Assembly: GCF_001955695.1 (NCBI RefSeq)
Contig: NZ_CP019236.1
Span: 2,852,001-2,916,000, forward strand
DNA length: 64,000 nucleotides
Reading direction: 5' to 3'
Source: Rhodoferax koreense
GTDB lineage: Bacteria > Pseudomonadota > Gammaproteobacteria > Burkholderiales > Burkholderiaceae_C
Shown: piece by piece, positions 30,313 through 42,004 of the stretch
Position numbering within the stretch: position 1 is the stretch's first letter
Layout: every line of letters starts with the position of its first letter
Position numbers and translations under genes: made by a program
The notes under the pieces: model-generated
What the model saw: only the letters and a program-made list of their open reading frames with translations
Database searches by the model: none
Told to the model about the DNA's origin: nothing

Positions 30313-32922
30313 TCAGTCAAGCAGCGCGGCGAGCCGCGTCTGCAGTTGACCGTTCAGTTCTGCCAGGTCCCTGTTCGCAGCCTGCAATTCCTGCTTGAGG
30401 TGATGGTTCTGATCGGTCATCTCCTTCAACGCAAAGGCCTCGCGCAGATGGGCTCTCAACTGCTCGTCGTCCCAGGGCTTGGCGAGAAACTTGTAGATCG
30501 CCCCCTCGTTGATCGCGTCGGTGATCGACTGCAACTCGGTGTAGCCCGACAGCACTAGCCGGATCGTGTCCGGGTACAACTGCCTGGCCCGCCGCAGCAG
30601 TTCGACGCCGGTCATGCCCGGCATGCGCTGGTCGGACAGGATCACGTCGACCTCGTGCCGTGCCAACAGCTGCAGCGCTTGTTCGGCACTGGATGCGCTG
30701 AGCACGAGCCAGCCTTCGGCGCGCAGCAGCCGGCGCAGCGCGGCGACGATGTTCTCCTCGTCGTCGACCACCAACAAGGTGCGCTGCCGCGAACGCCGGT
30801 TGAGCAGGGCGGGATCGATCTGCCGGCCGTCGCGCAGCATCGTTTCGACCGCTGCGGCCGGCAGGGCGGCGCTGAACCAGTAGCCCTGCATCTGGTCGCA
30901 CTGGTTGGCCGCCAGGAGGACCGCCTGGCCTTCGCTTTCGACGCCTTCGGCGAGCACCTTCATCTGCAACTGGTGCGCCATCGTGATGATGGCGCGCGTG
31001 ATCGACACGTCCTCCGCCAGCGCGGTGACGTCGGGCACCAGCGAGCGGTCGATCTTGACCACGTCCACCGGCAACCGGCGCAGGTAGCTCAGGCTCGAGT
31101 AGCCGGTGCCGAAGTCGTCGAGCGACACCTCGACGCCCAGCGTACGCAGTGCTTGCAGGTGCTGCACCGCCTGGTCGAAATTGCCGATCAGCATGCTCTC
31201 GGTGACCTCGACGCCGAACAGCCGTGGGTCGAGGCCGGCCGTGTCGAGCAGGCCTTCGATGCGACGCGCCAGCTCCGGCTGCAGCAACTGGCGCGCCGAG
31301 AGGTTGACCGCCATGCGCAGCGGTGGCAGCCCGGCGCGCTGCCAGGCCGCGGCCTGCTCGATGGCGCGGCACAACACCCAGTCGCCGATGGCGACGATCA
31401 TGCCGGTCTCTTCGGCGATCGGGATGAAGCGATCCGGCGCGATGCGGCCCAGCTTGGGGTGCTGCCAGCGCAGCAAGGCCTCGACGCCGACGATGCGGCC
31501 ATGCCTCAGGTCGAGCTGCGGCTGGTAGTGCAGGTCGAGTTGCTCGTCGCGCAACGCATGGCGCAGCGCGGTCTCCAGGGCCAGCCGTTCAGGGTCGTCA
31601 TCGTGCGGCGCTCCCGCATAGATGCAGGCCTGATTGCGACCCAGCCGCTTGGCCTGGTGCAATGCCGCGTTGGCGCGACGCACCAGCGTGTCCGGGAGAT
31701 CGCCGTCGCCTGGGGCCATGGCGATGCCGATGCTGCAGGTGACGTAGATCTCGTGTCCGTCGATCGACATCGGCCGGGCGATACCATCGAGCAGCGCCTG
31801 TGCCATGTGCTGCAACGGCGCCGAAGGGCTTGGCATCACGATCACGAATTCGTCGCCGCCGCGCCGCGCGACCAGGTCGATGCTGCGCACGGTGGCTGCG
31901 ATCCGCTGTGCCGCTTCGCGGAGCACCGCGTCGCCGACTTGCGGGCCGAGGCCGTCATTGATGCGCTTGAAACGATCGAGCTCCAGCAACAGTACCGCAC
32001 TCTCCGCGCTGGTCTCCAAGGTCGCGCCCAGACGCTCGTAGAGCAGCTGGCGGTTCGGCAGCCCGGTCAGTTCGTCGAACTGCAGCAATTGCCGGATGCG
32101 GCGTTCGGCGGCGCGGCGCTCGCGCAGGTCGTCGATGCAGACATGGGCGAAGGACGCTTCGTCGCTGTTCACCAGGCTGACGGAGACATCGACCGGAATC
32201 TCATGTCCTTTCTGGTGGCGAACGCTGGTCTCGAAACGCAGCGAACCCCGTTCGCACAGTTCGCGCCAGCGTAGCGGCCACTGCATCGTGTCGACCTGCG
32301 TGTCAATGTCGGGCACGCGCAGCCGTAGCAATTGCGCGTGCTCCAGACCCAGCAGGCGGCACGCCGCCGCATTGGCGTCGCGAAAGGCCCCGTCGGGCCC
32401 CACCTGCAATAGCGCGTCGTTGGCCTGTTCGACGGCATGTCGCGTGAGTTGCAACTGGTGCTGCGCCTGCTCGCGTTCGCTCACATCGCGCGCGGACGGG
32501 ATCAGCCAGATCACCCGACCTTCCGGGTCGTAGAGAGGCAACAGCGAGAAGTCCATCGACAAGATGGCGCCGCTGCTGGTGGCCACACGCACGTCGAAGC
32601 GCGAGGCCTCGCCGCGCAAGGCAATGGCCAGCGCATGCTGCAGCCGCTGCCGCGAGGGCTCGCAGGCTTGCCACCAGGGGGTGGCATCGAACCGCTGGCC
32701 GAGCACCTGCTCCGGCTTGCTGCCGATGGCCTGCAATGCCGCCTGGTTGGCATAGCGCAGCACGCCGTCGGTGTCGAGCAGGCCGGCGAAGATGGACGGT
32801 CCCAGCCGGTCCAGCACCTCATGCATGGTCATCTCCGGGCCCGATGGCGTGGGATGGGTGGCCACGAGCGCCAGTTCGGCATCGCGGTGCGGCATATCCG
32901 GGAGGGCTTGTTGGTTTTGCAT
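30313..32922 (-). CDS. PAS-PAS-GGDEF-EAL-REC cyclic-di-GMP protein
   Basis: 869 residues, cytosolic. Two PAS domains (about 30-280), GGDEF (about 285-445, GGDEF near residue 355), EAL (about 460-705, EALLRWQHP near 480 and DDFGTGYSS) and a C-terminal receiver (about 715-830, phosphoacceptor Asp in LSDQRMPGMTGVELL). A helical tail follows. A receiver at the C-terminus of a GGDEF-EAL protein lets the adjacent kinase control c-di-GMP turnover. It is first in the operon with the histidine kinase and the broken HD-GYP gene. Confidence 0.93.
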   Translation of the reverse strand: MQNQQALPDMPHRDAELALVATHPTPSGPEMTMHEVLDRLGPSIFAGLLDTDGVLRYANQAALQAIGSKPEQVLGQRFDATPWWQACEPSRQRLQHALAIALRGEASRFDVRVATSSGAILSMDFSLLPLYDPEGRVIWLIPSARDVSEREQAQHQLQLTRHAVEQANDALLQVGPDGAFRDANAAACRLLGLEHAQLLRLRVPDIDTQVDTMQWPLRWRELCERGSLRFETSVRHQKGHEIPVDVSVSLVNSDEASFAHVCIDDLRERRAAERRIRQLLQFDELTGLPNRQLLYERLGATLETSAESAVLLLELDRFKRINDGLGPQVGDAVLREAAQRIAATVRSIDLVARRGGDEFVIVMPSPSAPLQHMAQALLDGIARPMSIDGHEIYVTCSIGIAMAPGDGDLPDTLVRRANAALHQAKRLGRNQACIYAGAPHDDDPERLALETALRHALRDEQLDLHYQPQLDLRHGRIVGVEALLRWQHPKLGRIAPDRFIPIAEETGMIVAIGDWVLCRAIEQAAAWQRAGLPPLRMAVNLSARQLLQPELARRIEGLLDTAGLDPRLFGVEVTESMLIGNFDQAVQHLQALRTLGVEVSLDDFGTGYSSLSYLRRLPVDVVKIDRSLVPDVTALAEDVSITRAIITMAHQLQMKVLAEGVESEGQAVLLAANQCDQMQGYWFSAALPAAAVETMLRDGRQIDPALLNRRSRQRTLLVVDDEENIVAALRRLLRAEGWLVLSASSAEQALQLLARHEVDVILSDQRMPGMTGVELLRRARQLYPDTIRLVLSGYTELQSITDAINEGAIYKFLAKPWDDEQLRAHLREAFALKEMTDQNHHLKQELQAANRDLAELNGQLQTRLAALLD

Positions 32923-32985
32923 GCCGCCAGTGTGTCCGGCGGCCTGCGCCGGCGGCGTGTGCAGTTGCGCGCCTGGGCGACCGGA

Positions 32986-34455
32986 TCAGATCAACGGCTG
33001 CACAAGAGCGGCTGTGCGGGGCGCGTCATCGACCAGCTGCGCCAGCGTGCGCGTGGCTCGTTCCAGTGTTGCATCCCAGGGCTGGCCACAGGTCAGCCGG
33101 ATGTGATGCTGGAACTCTGCACGCGCAGAAAACATCGGCCCGGGCGCCAGGCTGATGCGTTGCGCCAACGCGGCACGGTGCAGCACCATCGCGTCGACCC
33201 CGCCGGGCAACTCGACCCACACGAAATAGCCGCCGGCCGGACGCACCATGCGCGTCCCGTCCGGGAAGAGCCGGGTCACGGCATCGAACAGGCTGTCGCG
33301 CTGCGCCTGCAGCGACTGGCGCAGGCCACGCAGGTGGCGGTCGTAGCCGCCTTCCTGCAGGTACTCGGCCAGTGCCGCCTGCACCGGGATCGATCCCGAC
33401 AGGCTTGTCATCAGCTTCAGCCTTTGGACCTCGAGCGCCCACCGACCGGGCGCGGCCCAGCCAATGCGGTAACCGGGAGCCAGGCACTTCGAGAAAGACG
33501 AGCAGTGCAGCACCAGACCGCGGCGGTCGTAGGCCTTGGCCGGCAGCGGCGCCGTGTTGCCTTCGTAGAGTTCCGCATAGACGTCGTCTTCGATCAGCGG
33601 CAGGTCGTGGCGGGCGAGCAGGTCGACGAGATCGCGTTTCTTCGCCTCGGGCATCAGGCTGCCGAGCGGGTTCTGGAAGGTCGTCATCAGCCAGCACGCC
33701 TTCGGGCGGTAGAGCTCGATCACCTGCGCCAGGCGGCCGAGATCGATGCCTTCGCGCACGTGGGTCGGCACTTCGATGGCGCGCAGGCCCAGCCGTTGCA
33801 GCGCCTGCAGTGCGACGTAGAAGGTAGGGGACTCGACCACCACCGCGTCGCCTGGCCGCGCCACCGCGTTCAGACACAGGTTCAATGCCTCCATCGCGCC
33901 GTGGGTGAGCACGATCTCGTCCGTGGCCACGGCAAAGCCCTGGCGCAGATAGCGCTTGGCAATCTCCCGCTTGAGCTGCAGGTTGCCCGGAGGCAGGTCC
34001 CCGGCCATGCGCCAGGGGTCGAGCCGCCGCATGCTGGAGATCAGCGCGCGGCGTAGTCGATCCAGCGGAAACAGGGTCGGGCTCGGAAACGCAGAACCCA
34101 AAGGCACGATGTTGCGCGAACGCGTGGTGCCGAGGCACGCGTAGATCAGGTCGTTGAGCTCGACAGGCTGCGATGCGGACTGCGGCTGCGACGTCTGCGG
34201 CTCCGGCAGCAACGCGCCGCCGGTGCGAGCGGCGACAAAGTAGCCCGACCGTGGAACCGCCCGAACCATGCCGCGCGATTCGAGCAGGTAGTAGGCCTGG
34301 AAGACGGTACTCGGGCTCAGGCCCCGGCTGGTGCAGGCCTGGCGAACGGACGGCAGGCGGTCGCCCGGACGAAGCACGCCTGCCGTGATCTGCTGCTCGA
34401 GTTCACGGGCCAGCAGTTCGTACCTCGTGGAGGCGGTATTCGGACGATTGGGCAT
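32986..34455 (-). CDS. MocR/PdxR-type regulator (GntR winged helix plus aminotransferase domain)
   Basis: 489 residues from the ATG heading MPNRPNTAST; a longer frame upstream is not conserved. A GntR winged helix (about 10-75, RLPSVRQACTSRGLSPSTV) is joined to a fold-type I aminotransferase-like domain with the PLP lysine in SSFSKCLAPGYRIGW. MocR proteins sense PLP or amino-acid adducts and regulate nearby or divergent genes such as pyridoxal synthase or transporters. No obvious target lies next to it here, so its role is open. Confidence 0.9.
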   Translation of the reverse strand: MPNRPNTASTRYELLARELEQQITAGVLRPGDRLPSVRQACTSRGLSPSTVFQAYYLLESRGMVRAVPRSGYFVAARTGGALLPEPQTSQPQSASQPVELNDLIYACLGTTRSRNIVPLGSAFPSPTLFPLDRLRRALISSMRRLDPWRMAGDLPPGNLQLKREIAKRYLRQGFAVATDEIVLTHGAMEALNLCLNAVARPGDAVVVESPTFYVALQALQRLGLRAIEVPTHVREGIDLGRLAQVIELYRPKACWLMTTFQNPLGSLMPEAKKRDLVDLLARHDLPLIEDDVYAELYEGNTAPLPAKAYDRRGLVLHCSSFSKCLAPGYRIGWAAPGRWALEVQRLKLMTSLSGSIPVQAALAEYLQEGGYDRHLRGLRQSLQAQRDSLFDAVTRLFPDGTRMVRPAGGYFVWVELPGGVDAMVLHRAALAQRISLAPGPMFSARAEFQHHIRLTCGQPWDATLERATRTLAQLVDDAPRTAALVQPLI

Positions 34456-34632
34456 GGTGTGGGCACCGCGCCTCGGTCGACTGCCGGCTGGGTGGGTGAG
34501 GTTCGCACAGTCTAGTCCTTGCGCGCTGCGATGCAAGCCTCGGCAGCCGGCACCGACCCTCCCCCGCGCGACGAAGCGGTGAAATGGCGGCTCGCTTGAC
34601 AAACCATGCCTGAACGGACGCCCGAGGCCCGG

Positions 34633-35163
34633 TCAGTCCGCTTTTTCGGCCGCCGGTCGGCCGGTCTTGATGGCAGGCACGGCCTGCAGCGCATTGCGCA
34701 AATCGGCATCGGCCATGGCCGCGAGTGCCTTGATGCCGGCGCGCAGCAGTTCGCTTTTCTTGGCCGGGTGGGCCAACTGCATGGCGCGCTGCTTCAGGGC
34801 CTCGAGCACCAGGTATTCGGCCTTCGGGATGGTGAAGCTGTCGCGCACCAGCTTCGGTTTCCTGGGCTTGTCCTGCTTGTCATGCTTCTCGGCCTTGGCC
34901 GCTGCCGGCTTCTTGAGCGGCGCGGGCTTCGCGGATTTCTCGGCGGGCTTGGGTTTTGCGGCGGCCTTGACGGGCTTGGCGGCTTTGAGGGGTTTTGCCG
35001 GTGTCTTCTTGACCGGCTTGGCCTTGACGACGGTCTTCTTCGCGGGTGCGGCCGCGGCCTTGTTCTTCTTCGGCGTCGAGGCCCGGGTCACCGCAGGGGT
35101 GGCTGCCGAGGGTGCGGCGGAGCCTTCGAGCGCGAGGGTGGGGGTGGTGCTTGCAGTGGTCAA
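34633..35163 (-). CDS. Histone H1-like Lys/Ala/Pro-rich protein with a C-terminal ribbon-helix-helix-like domain
   Basis: 176 residues. Residues about 30-105 are Lys, Ala and Pro in repeated AKPVK/PAKP units, like bacterial histone H1-like tails, and would be disordered and bind DNA. The last 70 residues are ordered: KLVRDSFTIPKAEYLVLEAL, then KQRAMQLAHPAKKSELLRAG. This reads as a strand-helix-helix as in ribbon-helix-helix repressors; the fold is an inference. It is divergent from clpS. A run of 9-bp repeats lies 13-48 bases upstream of the start codon and could be its own operator. Confidence 0.7.
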   Translation of the reverse strand: MTTASTTPTLALEGSAAPSAATPAVTRASTPKKNKAAAAPAKKTVVKAKPVKKTPAKPLKAAKPVKAAAKPKPAEKSAKPAPLKKPAAAKAEKHDKQDKPRKPKLVRDSFTIPKAEYLVLEALKQRAMQLAHPAKKSELLRAGIKALAAMADADLRNALQAVPAIKTGRPAAEKAD

Positions 35164-35175
35164 AGGATGTCTCTG

Positions 35176-35211
35176 AAGTTAAACGGTTTATATAGTTTAT
35201 ACGGTTTCAGT
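35176..35211. repeat. Tandem 9-bp GTTTA repeats upstream of the H1-like gene
   Basis: GGTTTATAT (35185-35193), AGTTTATAC (35194-35202) and GGTTTCAGT (35203-35211) follow each other at an exact 9-base pitch, with a weaker fourth unit AAGTTAAAC (35176-35184). The block is AT-rich inside GC-rich surroundings. It could hold the promoter and a multi-site operator for a ribbon-helix-helix protein. Confidence 0.55.
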
Positions 35212-35329
35212 CTGCAAAATCGCAGGTCGAAGCGGCGTTAGACACGCTGTGCGCAGGGCTTGAAATTGCCGGTATCGCTGCCACCTGCGGCGCAGATGCA
35301 TTGATTCCCGGTGCTCTATAAAATGACGC

Positions 35330-35689
35330 ATGGCCACCAAAATTCCCCCCAAGACCGTTCAGCCGACGACCAAGCCGTCGACGCCTGATGATGGAGGTTC
35401 GGTCGTCCTCGAACGCCGGACCCAGAAAGTCAAGCCCCCGCAGATGCATCAGGTATTGATGCTCAATGATGATTACACGCCGATGGAATTCGTGGTCGTA
35501 GTCATCCAGGAGTTCTTCAGCAAGGACCGCGAGACCGCGACGCAGATCATGCTCAAGATCCATCTGGACGGCAAAGCGGTCTGCGGTGTGTACAGCAAGG
35601 ACGTCGCCGCCACCAAGGTCGACCAGGTGCTCGAAGCCGCGAAGCAATCAGGACACCCTTTACAGTGCATTAGTGAGCCTGTTGAGTGA
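35330..35689 (+). CDS. clpS: ATP-dependent Clp protease adaptor ClpS
   Basis: 119 residues with a disordered N-terminal tail and the ClpS core [20 protein letters not shown] near residue 44, whose Asp and Met residues bind N-degrons. It delivers N-end-rule substrates to ClpAP. It is followed 69 bases later by clpA, the usual pair. A TATAAA (35317-35322) lies only seven bases before the ATG with no Shine-Dalgarno sequence, so a leaderless mRNA is possible. Confidence 0.96.
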   Translation: MATKIPPKTVQPTTKPSTPDDGGSVVLERRTQKVKPPQMHQVLMLNDDYTPMEFVVVVIQEFFSKDRETATQIMLKIHLDGKAVCGVYSKDVAATKVDQVLEAAKQSGHPLQCISEPVE

Positions 35690-35758
35690 GCAATTGAAAA
35701 CTTTGGGGTCGAACCCATGTAGAGTGTGTAGTAACAGCATGGCGAAAAAGGAAATCAC

Positions 35759-38098
<2,340 letters not shown>

Positions 38099-38116
38099 TC
38101 CAGCTGGGGTGACGCA

Positions 38117-38149
38117 AAAGGGCCGGCGCCATCAACGCCGGCCTTTTTT
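38117..38149 (+). terminator. Intrinsic terminator of clpS-clpA
   Basis: GGCCGGCG (38121-38128) pairs with CGCCGGCC (38136-38143), with a seven-base loop and six T after it. Flanking A and T runs extend the stem by a few bases. Confidence 0.9.
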
Positions 38150-38177
38150 CTTTGAGAATCCAAAACAGACTGCATTT

Positions 38178-39032
38178 ATGTTGGAAACCATGCTTGTCCC
38201 CACCGCATCCGATCCGGAGGCGAGCGAAGCGCTCGCCGAATTCGTGCGGCGCCATGCCAGGCTGTTCGTGCTGACCGGCGCCGGTTGCAGCACCGATTCC
38301 GGCATTCCCGACTACCGGGACATCAACGGGGAATGGAAACGCAATCCGCCCGTGACCTACCAGGCCTTCACCGGTGACGACGCCACACGCCGCCGCTACT
38401 GGGCGCGCAGCCTGCTGGGCTGGCCGATGATGAGCGGTGCGCGGCCCGGCGCCGCACACCGGGCGCTGGCTCAATTCGAGGCCGCGGGGCGGGTGGCCCA
38501 GTTGCTCACGCAGAACGTCGATGGCCTGCACGACCGCGCCGGCAGCCGGCGCTGCATCGACCTGCACGGCCGCATCGATACCGTGCGCTGCCTCGGCTGC
38601 GAACGCCGTTCGCCGCGCGCCGAACTGCAGCTCGAGCTGCGCCGCCGCAATCCCCAGTGGGCCGCACTCGAAGCCCAGCCCGCGCCGGACGGCGATGCCG
38701 ACCTCGACGGAATGGATTTTTCAGGCTTCGACGTTCCGTCGTGCCCAGCCTGCGGCGGCATGCTCAAGCCGGACGTGGTGTTCTTTGGCGAAAACGTGCC
38801 GCGCGAGCGCGTGGATGCGGCCTTTGCGGCGCTGGACGCGGCCGATGCCGTGCTGGTCGCGGGCTCGTCGCTGATGGTCTATTCGGGTTTCCGTTTCGTG
38901 CAGGCCGCCGCCGCCGCGGGCAAGCCCATCGCCGCGGTGAACATGGGCCGCACGCGCGCCGACGAGCTGTTCACCCTCAAGCTGGCCGCGCCCGTCGGCG
39001 ACACATTGACGGCGCTGGCTGCGCGGTTTTAA
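38178..39032 (+). CDS. Sir2-family NAD-dependent protein deacylase (sirtuin)
   Basis: 284 residues. The Rossmann motif GAGCSTDSGIPDYR lies near residue 34, the catalytic His region TQNVDGLH near 114 and LHGRIDTVRC near 132. There are two zinc Cys pairs: CLGC, and CPACG near 193. An insertion between the pairs (about 150-180) is longer than in CobB. It removes acyl groups from lysines using NAD+. The start is the ATG heading MLETMLVP, 29 bases after the clpA terminator. Confidence 0.9.
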   Translation: MLETMLVPTASDPEASEALAEFVRRHARLFVLTGAGCSTDSGIPDYRDINGEWKRNPPVTYQAFTGDDATRRRYWARSLLGWPMMSGARPGAAHRALAQFEAAGRVAQLLTQNVDGLHDRAGSRRCIDLHGRIDTVRCLGCERRSPRAELQLELRRRNPQWAALEAQPAPDGDADLDGMDFSGFDVPSCPACGGMLKPDVVFFGENVPRERVDAAFAALDAADAVLVAGSSLMVYSGFRFVQAAAAAGKPIAAVNMGRTRADELFTLKLAAPVGDTLTALAARF

Positions 39033-39074
39033 CCGGCTTGCTTATCATCGGCAGCTGCTTTGCAGGAGGTCAGG

Positions 39075-39977
39075 ATGAAGATTGCCGTGATGGGTGCGGG
39101 TGCGGTCGGTTGTTACTACGGCGGCATGCTCGCCCGCGCGGGCCACGAGGTGGTGCTGATCGGCCGTCCGCAACACGTGGAAGCCGTCTTGCGTGACGGC
39201 CTGCTGCTGGATACGCAAACCTTCACCGCCCATGTGCCCATGGCCGCCAGCACCGACGCCAGCGCCGTCGCAGGCGCGGCGCTGGTGTTGTTCTGCGTCA
39301 AATCCACCGATACAGAAAGCGCGGCTGCCGAGATGCGGCCGCATCTGCTGCCTGGCGCATTGCTGCTGTCGCTGCAGAACGGCGTGGACAACGCCGACAG
39401 GCTGCAGGCCGCGCTGCCCGACCAGGAGGTCGCCGCCTCGGTCGTGTACGTGGCCAGTGAGATGGCCGGTCCGGGCCACATCCGGCATCACGGCCGCGGC
39501 GAACTGGTGCTGGCGGCGACGAAAACCACGCCGCAGGTCGCCGCCATGCTGACCGACGCCGGCGTGCCGACCGAGGTCTCCGACAACGTCGCCGGCGCGT
39601 TATGGGCCAAGTTGATCCTCAATTGCGCCTACAACGCCTTGTCGGCGATCGCGCAACTGCCTTATGGCCGGGTCGTGGCCGGCGAGGGCGTGCCTGCGGT
39701 GATGCGCGATGTGGTGGACGAATGCGTGGCCGTGGCGCGGGCCAACGGCGTGCGCCTGCCGGGCGACCCGCATGTTGCCGTGGAGCAGCTCGTGTTGTCG
39801 ATGCCGAACCAATACTCTTCCACGGCGCAGGACATGGCGCGCGGCAAACGCAGCGAGATCGATCATCTCAACGGCTACGTGATGCGCCGCGGCGAGGCGC
39901 TGGGCGTCGCCACGCCGGTGAATCGCGCGCTGCACACCTTGGTCAAACTCATCGAGAGCCGCGCCGATCCTGCTTAA
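39075..39977 (+). CDS. panE: 2-dehydropantoate 2-reductase
   Basis: 300 residues, from the ATG after AGGAGGTCAGG. The NADPH motif is MGAGAVGCYYG, the catalytic Lys lies in AKLILNCAYNAL near residue 177 and the pantoate-binding Glu in SSTAQDMARGKRSEID near 255. It reduces ketopantoate to pantoate in coenzyme A synthesis. Many Comamonadaceae carry several PanE-like paralogues with other substrates, so the symbol is a family-level call. Confidence 0.85.
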   Translation: MKIAVMGAGAVGCYYGGMLARAGHEVVLIGRPQHVEAVLRDGLLLDTQTFTAHVPMAASTDASAVAGAALVLFCVKSTDTESAAAEMRPHLLPGALLLSLQNGVDNADRLQAALPDQEVAASVVYVASEMAGPGHIRHHGRGELVLAATKTTPQVAAMLTDAGVPTEVSDNVAGALWAKLILNCAYNALSAIAQLPYGRVVAGEGVPAVMRDVVDECVAVARANGVRLPGDPHVAVEQLVLSMPNQYSSTAQDMARGKRSEIDHLNGYVMRRGEALGVATPVNRALHTLVKLIESRADPA

Positions 39978-40039
39978 GCCGCGCCGGCACCCGCGCCGTG
40001 GGCAAACACATGACCGGCCGCAGTGCCATCGTCAGTGCG

Positions 40040-41494
40040 TCATGACGCGGATTCGAAGTCGATGTGGCTCTTGTCGGCGTCCACCGCCACCAGACGTACC
40101 TGCAGCTTGTCGCCCACGTCCAGGCCTTCAAAGCCGCGCACCACGCGGCCTTCGAGCAATGGGCGGGCGATGCGCACATAGGTGCCTTTCGGCGCAGCAC
40201 CGGTGACGATGGCGTCGAACAGCTCGCCGATGCGGCCCTGCAGCAGCCAAGCGCCTGCCGCCTTCAGGACCTCGCGTTCGACCTTGCTGGCGTTGTCTTC
40301 CTGCAGCGTGCAGTGGCGCGCGATGACGGTCAACTCGTCGAGGGAATAGGGCGGCGGCGCGCCGGCGATGGCGGCTTTCAGCAGCCGTTGCGTCACCAGG
40401 TCGGGGTAACGGCGATTCGGTGCTGTGGAGTGTGCGTAGTCGTTCACCGCCAGGCCGAAGTGGCCTTGACCATCCGTGCCTGCCGGTGCCGCCAGGTACT
40501 CGCCCGAGCCGAGCATCTTCACCACCGCCAGCGACAGGTCGGCGAAGCCGGCCGGATTGTCCGCGCGTTGCGCCATCAGGAAATGCTCGAGCGCAAGGGC
40601 GTCTGGCTCGGCGGGCAGCGTGACGCCGTGCCCCGCGGCGAGCGCTTCGATACGGTCCCAGCGGCGTGGCGCCTGCAGGAAGCGGCGCAGCGATGGAAAG
40701 TTCTTCTCCGCCAGGAATCTTGCCGTGGCCGCGTTCGCGGCGATCATCAGGTCGGCAATCAGGTCCTTCGCGCGGTTCTTGGTGTCGGGCTGCAGGTCCG
40801 TCAATTGACCGTCGACGAACACCGGGCGCGCGGACACCGTGTTCATGTTGAGCGCCCCGCGTTGCTGACGCCATTGCCGCAACTGCCCGGCGAGCGTGTC
40901 GTGCAGTCGAAGCTGCGCCTCGAGGCCGGGCACGCGTTCGAACTGTGGCAGCGCTGGCGCATCGCCGTTCAGCCAGGCCGAAACGCCGTCGTAGGTGAGT
41001 TTGGCGTGGTTCAGCACCAGGGCGCGATAGACGTCCGCACTCGCCACCGTGCCGCTCGCATCCACCTGCATGTCGACCACCAGCGTCAGCCGTTCCTGTC
41101 CCTGGTGCAGCGATGTGGCGTCGGTGGACAGGCATTCGGCCAACATCGCGAACACGCCGGCTGCGGTATAGACCGAAGTGGTGTTGACGGCGGCATGCGC
41201 ATCGACCGCGCCGCCTTGCCGGACCAGCGCATCGACATCGGCCACCGCCACCATCAGTCGCGTGTTGCCGCTGGGCAGCGCCTCGGCCACGCTGAGTTGA
41301 TCGAGGTCCAGCGTGTCGTCGTTGTCGATGGAAAACCAGGTCAGGCTGCGCAGGTCGCGGAGATCGCCGCTGCGCTCTGGCCCGATCCGGCGCGCCGCTT
41401 CTGCCTCCTGCAAAGCCTCGGGAGAAAACGCGGGCAGCAGGCCGCGTGAAAGCATGGCCTGCACGGCAAATCGCTGCAAGTTGATGGGTTCCAT
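40040..41494 (-). CDS. RNB-domain ribonuclease (RNase II/R family, short form)
   Basis: 484 residues from the ATG heading MEPINLQ. The RNB domain starts almost at once, without the cold-shock domains of RNase II. The acidic motif reads SIDNDDTLDLDQL where E. coli RNase II has IDSASTEDMDDAL, so three of the four Mg-binding Asp residues are kept and the fourth is Gln. AHSTAPNRRYPDLVTQRLL matches the RNA-entry motif, and an S1-like C-terminal strand set follows. It would be a 3'-to-5' exoribonuclease. It lies upstream of no obvious partner and converges with panE. Confidence 0.85.
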   Translation of the reverse strand: MEPINLQRFAVQAMLSRGLLPAFSPEALQEAEAARRIGPERSGDLRDLRSLTWFSIDNDDTLDLDQLSVAEALPSGNTRLMVAVADVDALVRQGGAVDAHAAVNTTSVYTAAGVFAMLAECLSTDATSLHQGQERLTLVVDMQVDASGTVASADVYRALVLNHAKLTYDGVSAWLNGDAPALPQFERVPGLEAQLRLHDTLAGQLRQWRQQRGALNMNTVSARPVFVDGQLTDLQPDTKNRAKDLIADLMIAANAATARFLAEKNFPSLRRFLQAPRRWDRIEALAAGHGVTLPAEPDALALEHFLMAQRADNPAGFADLSLAVVKMLGSGEYLAAPAGTDGQGHFGLAVNDYAHSTAPNRRYPDLVTQRLLKAAIAGAPPPYSLDELTVIARHCTLQEDNASKVEREVLKAAGAWLLQGRIGELFDAIVTGAAPKGTYVRIARPLLEGRVVRGFEGLDVGDKLQVRLVAVDADKSHIDFESAS

Positions 41495-41527
41495 GGCGCG
41501 CACTTTAACGTCGCGGCGCTAAATCCA

Positions 41528-42000
<473 letters not shown>

Positions 42001-42004
<4 letters not shown>

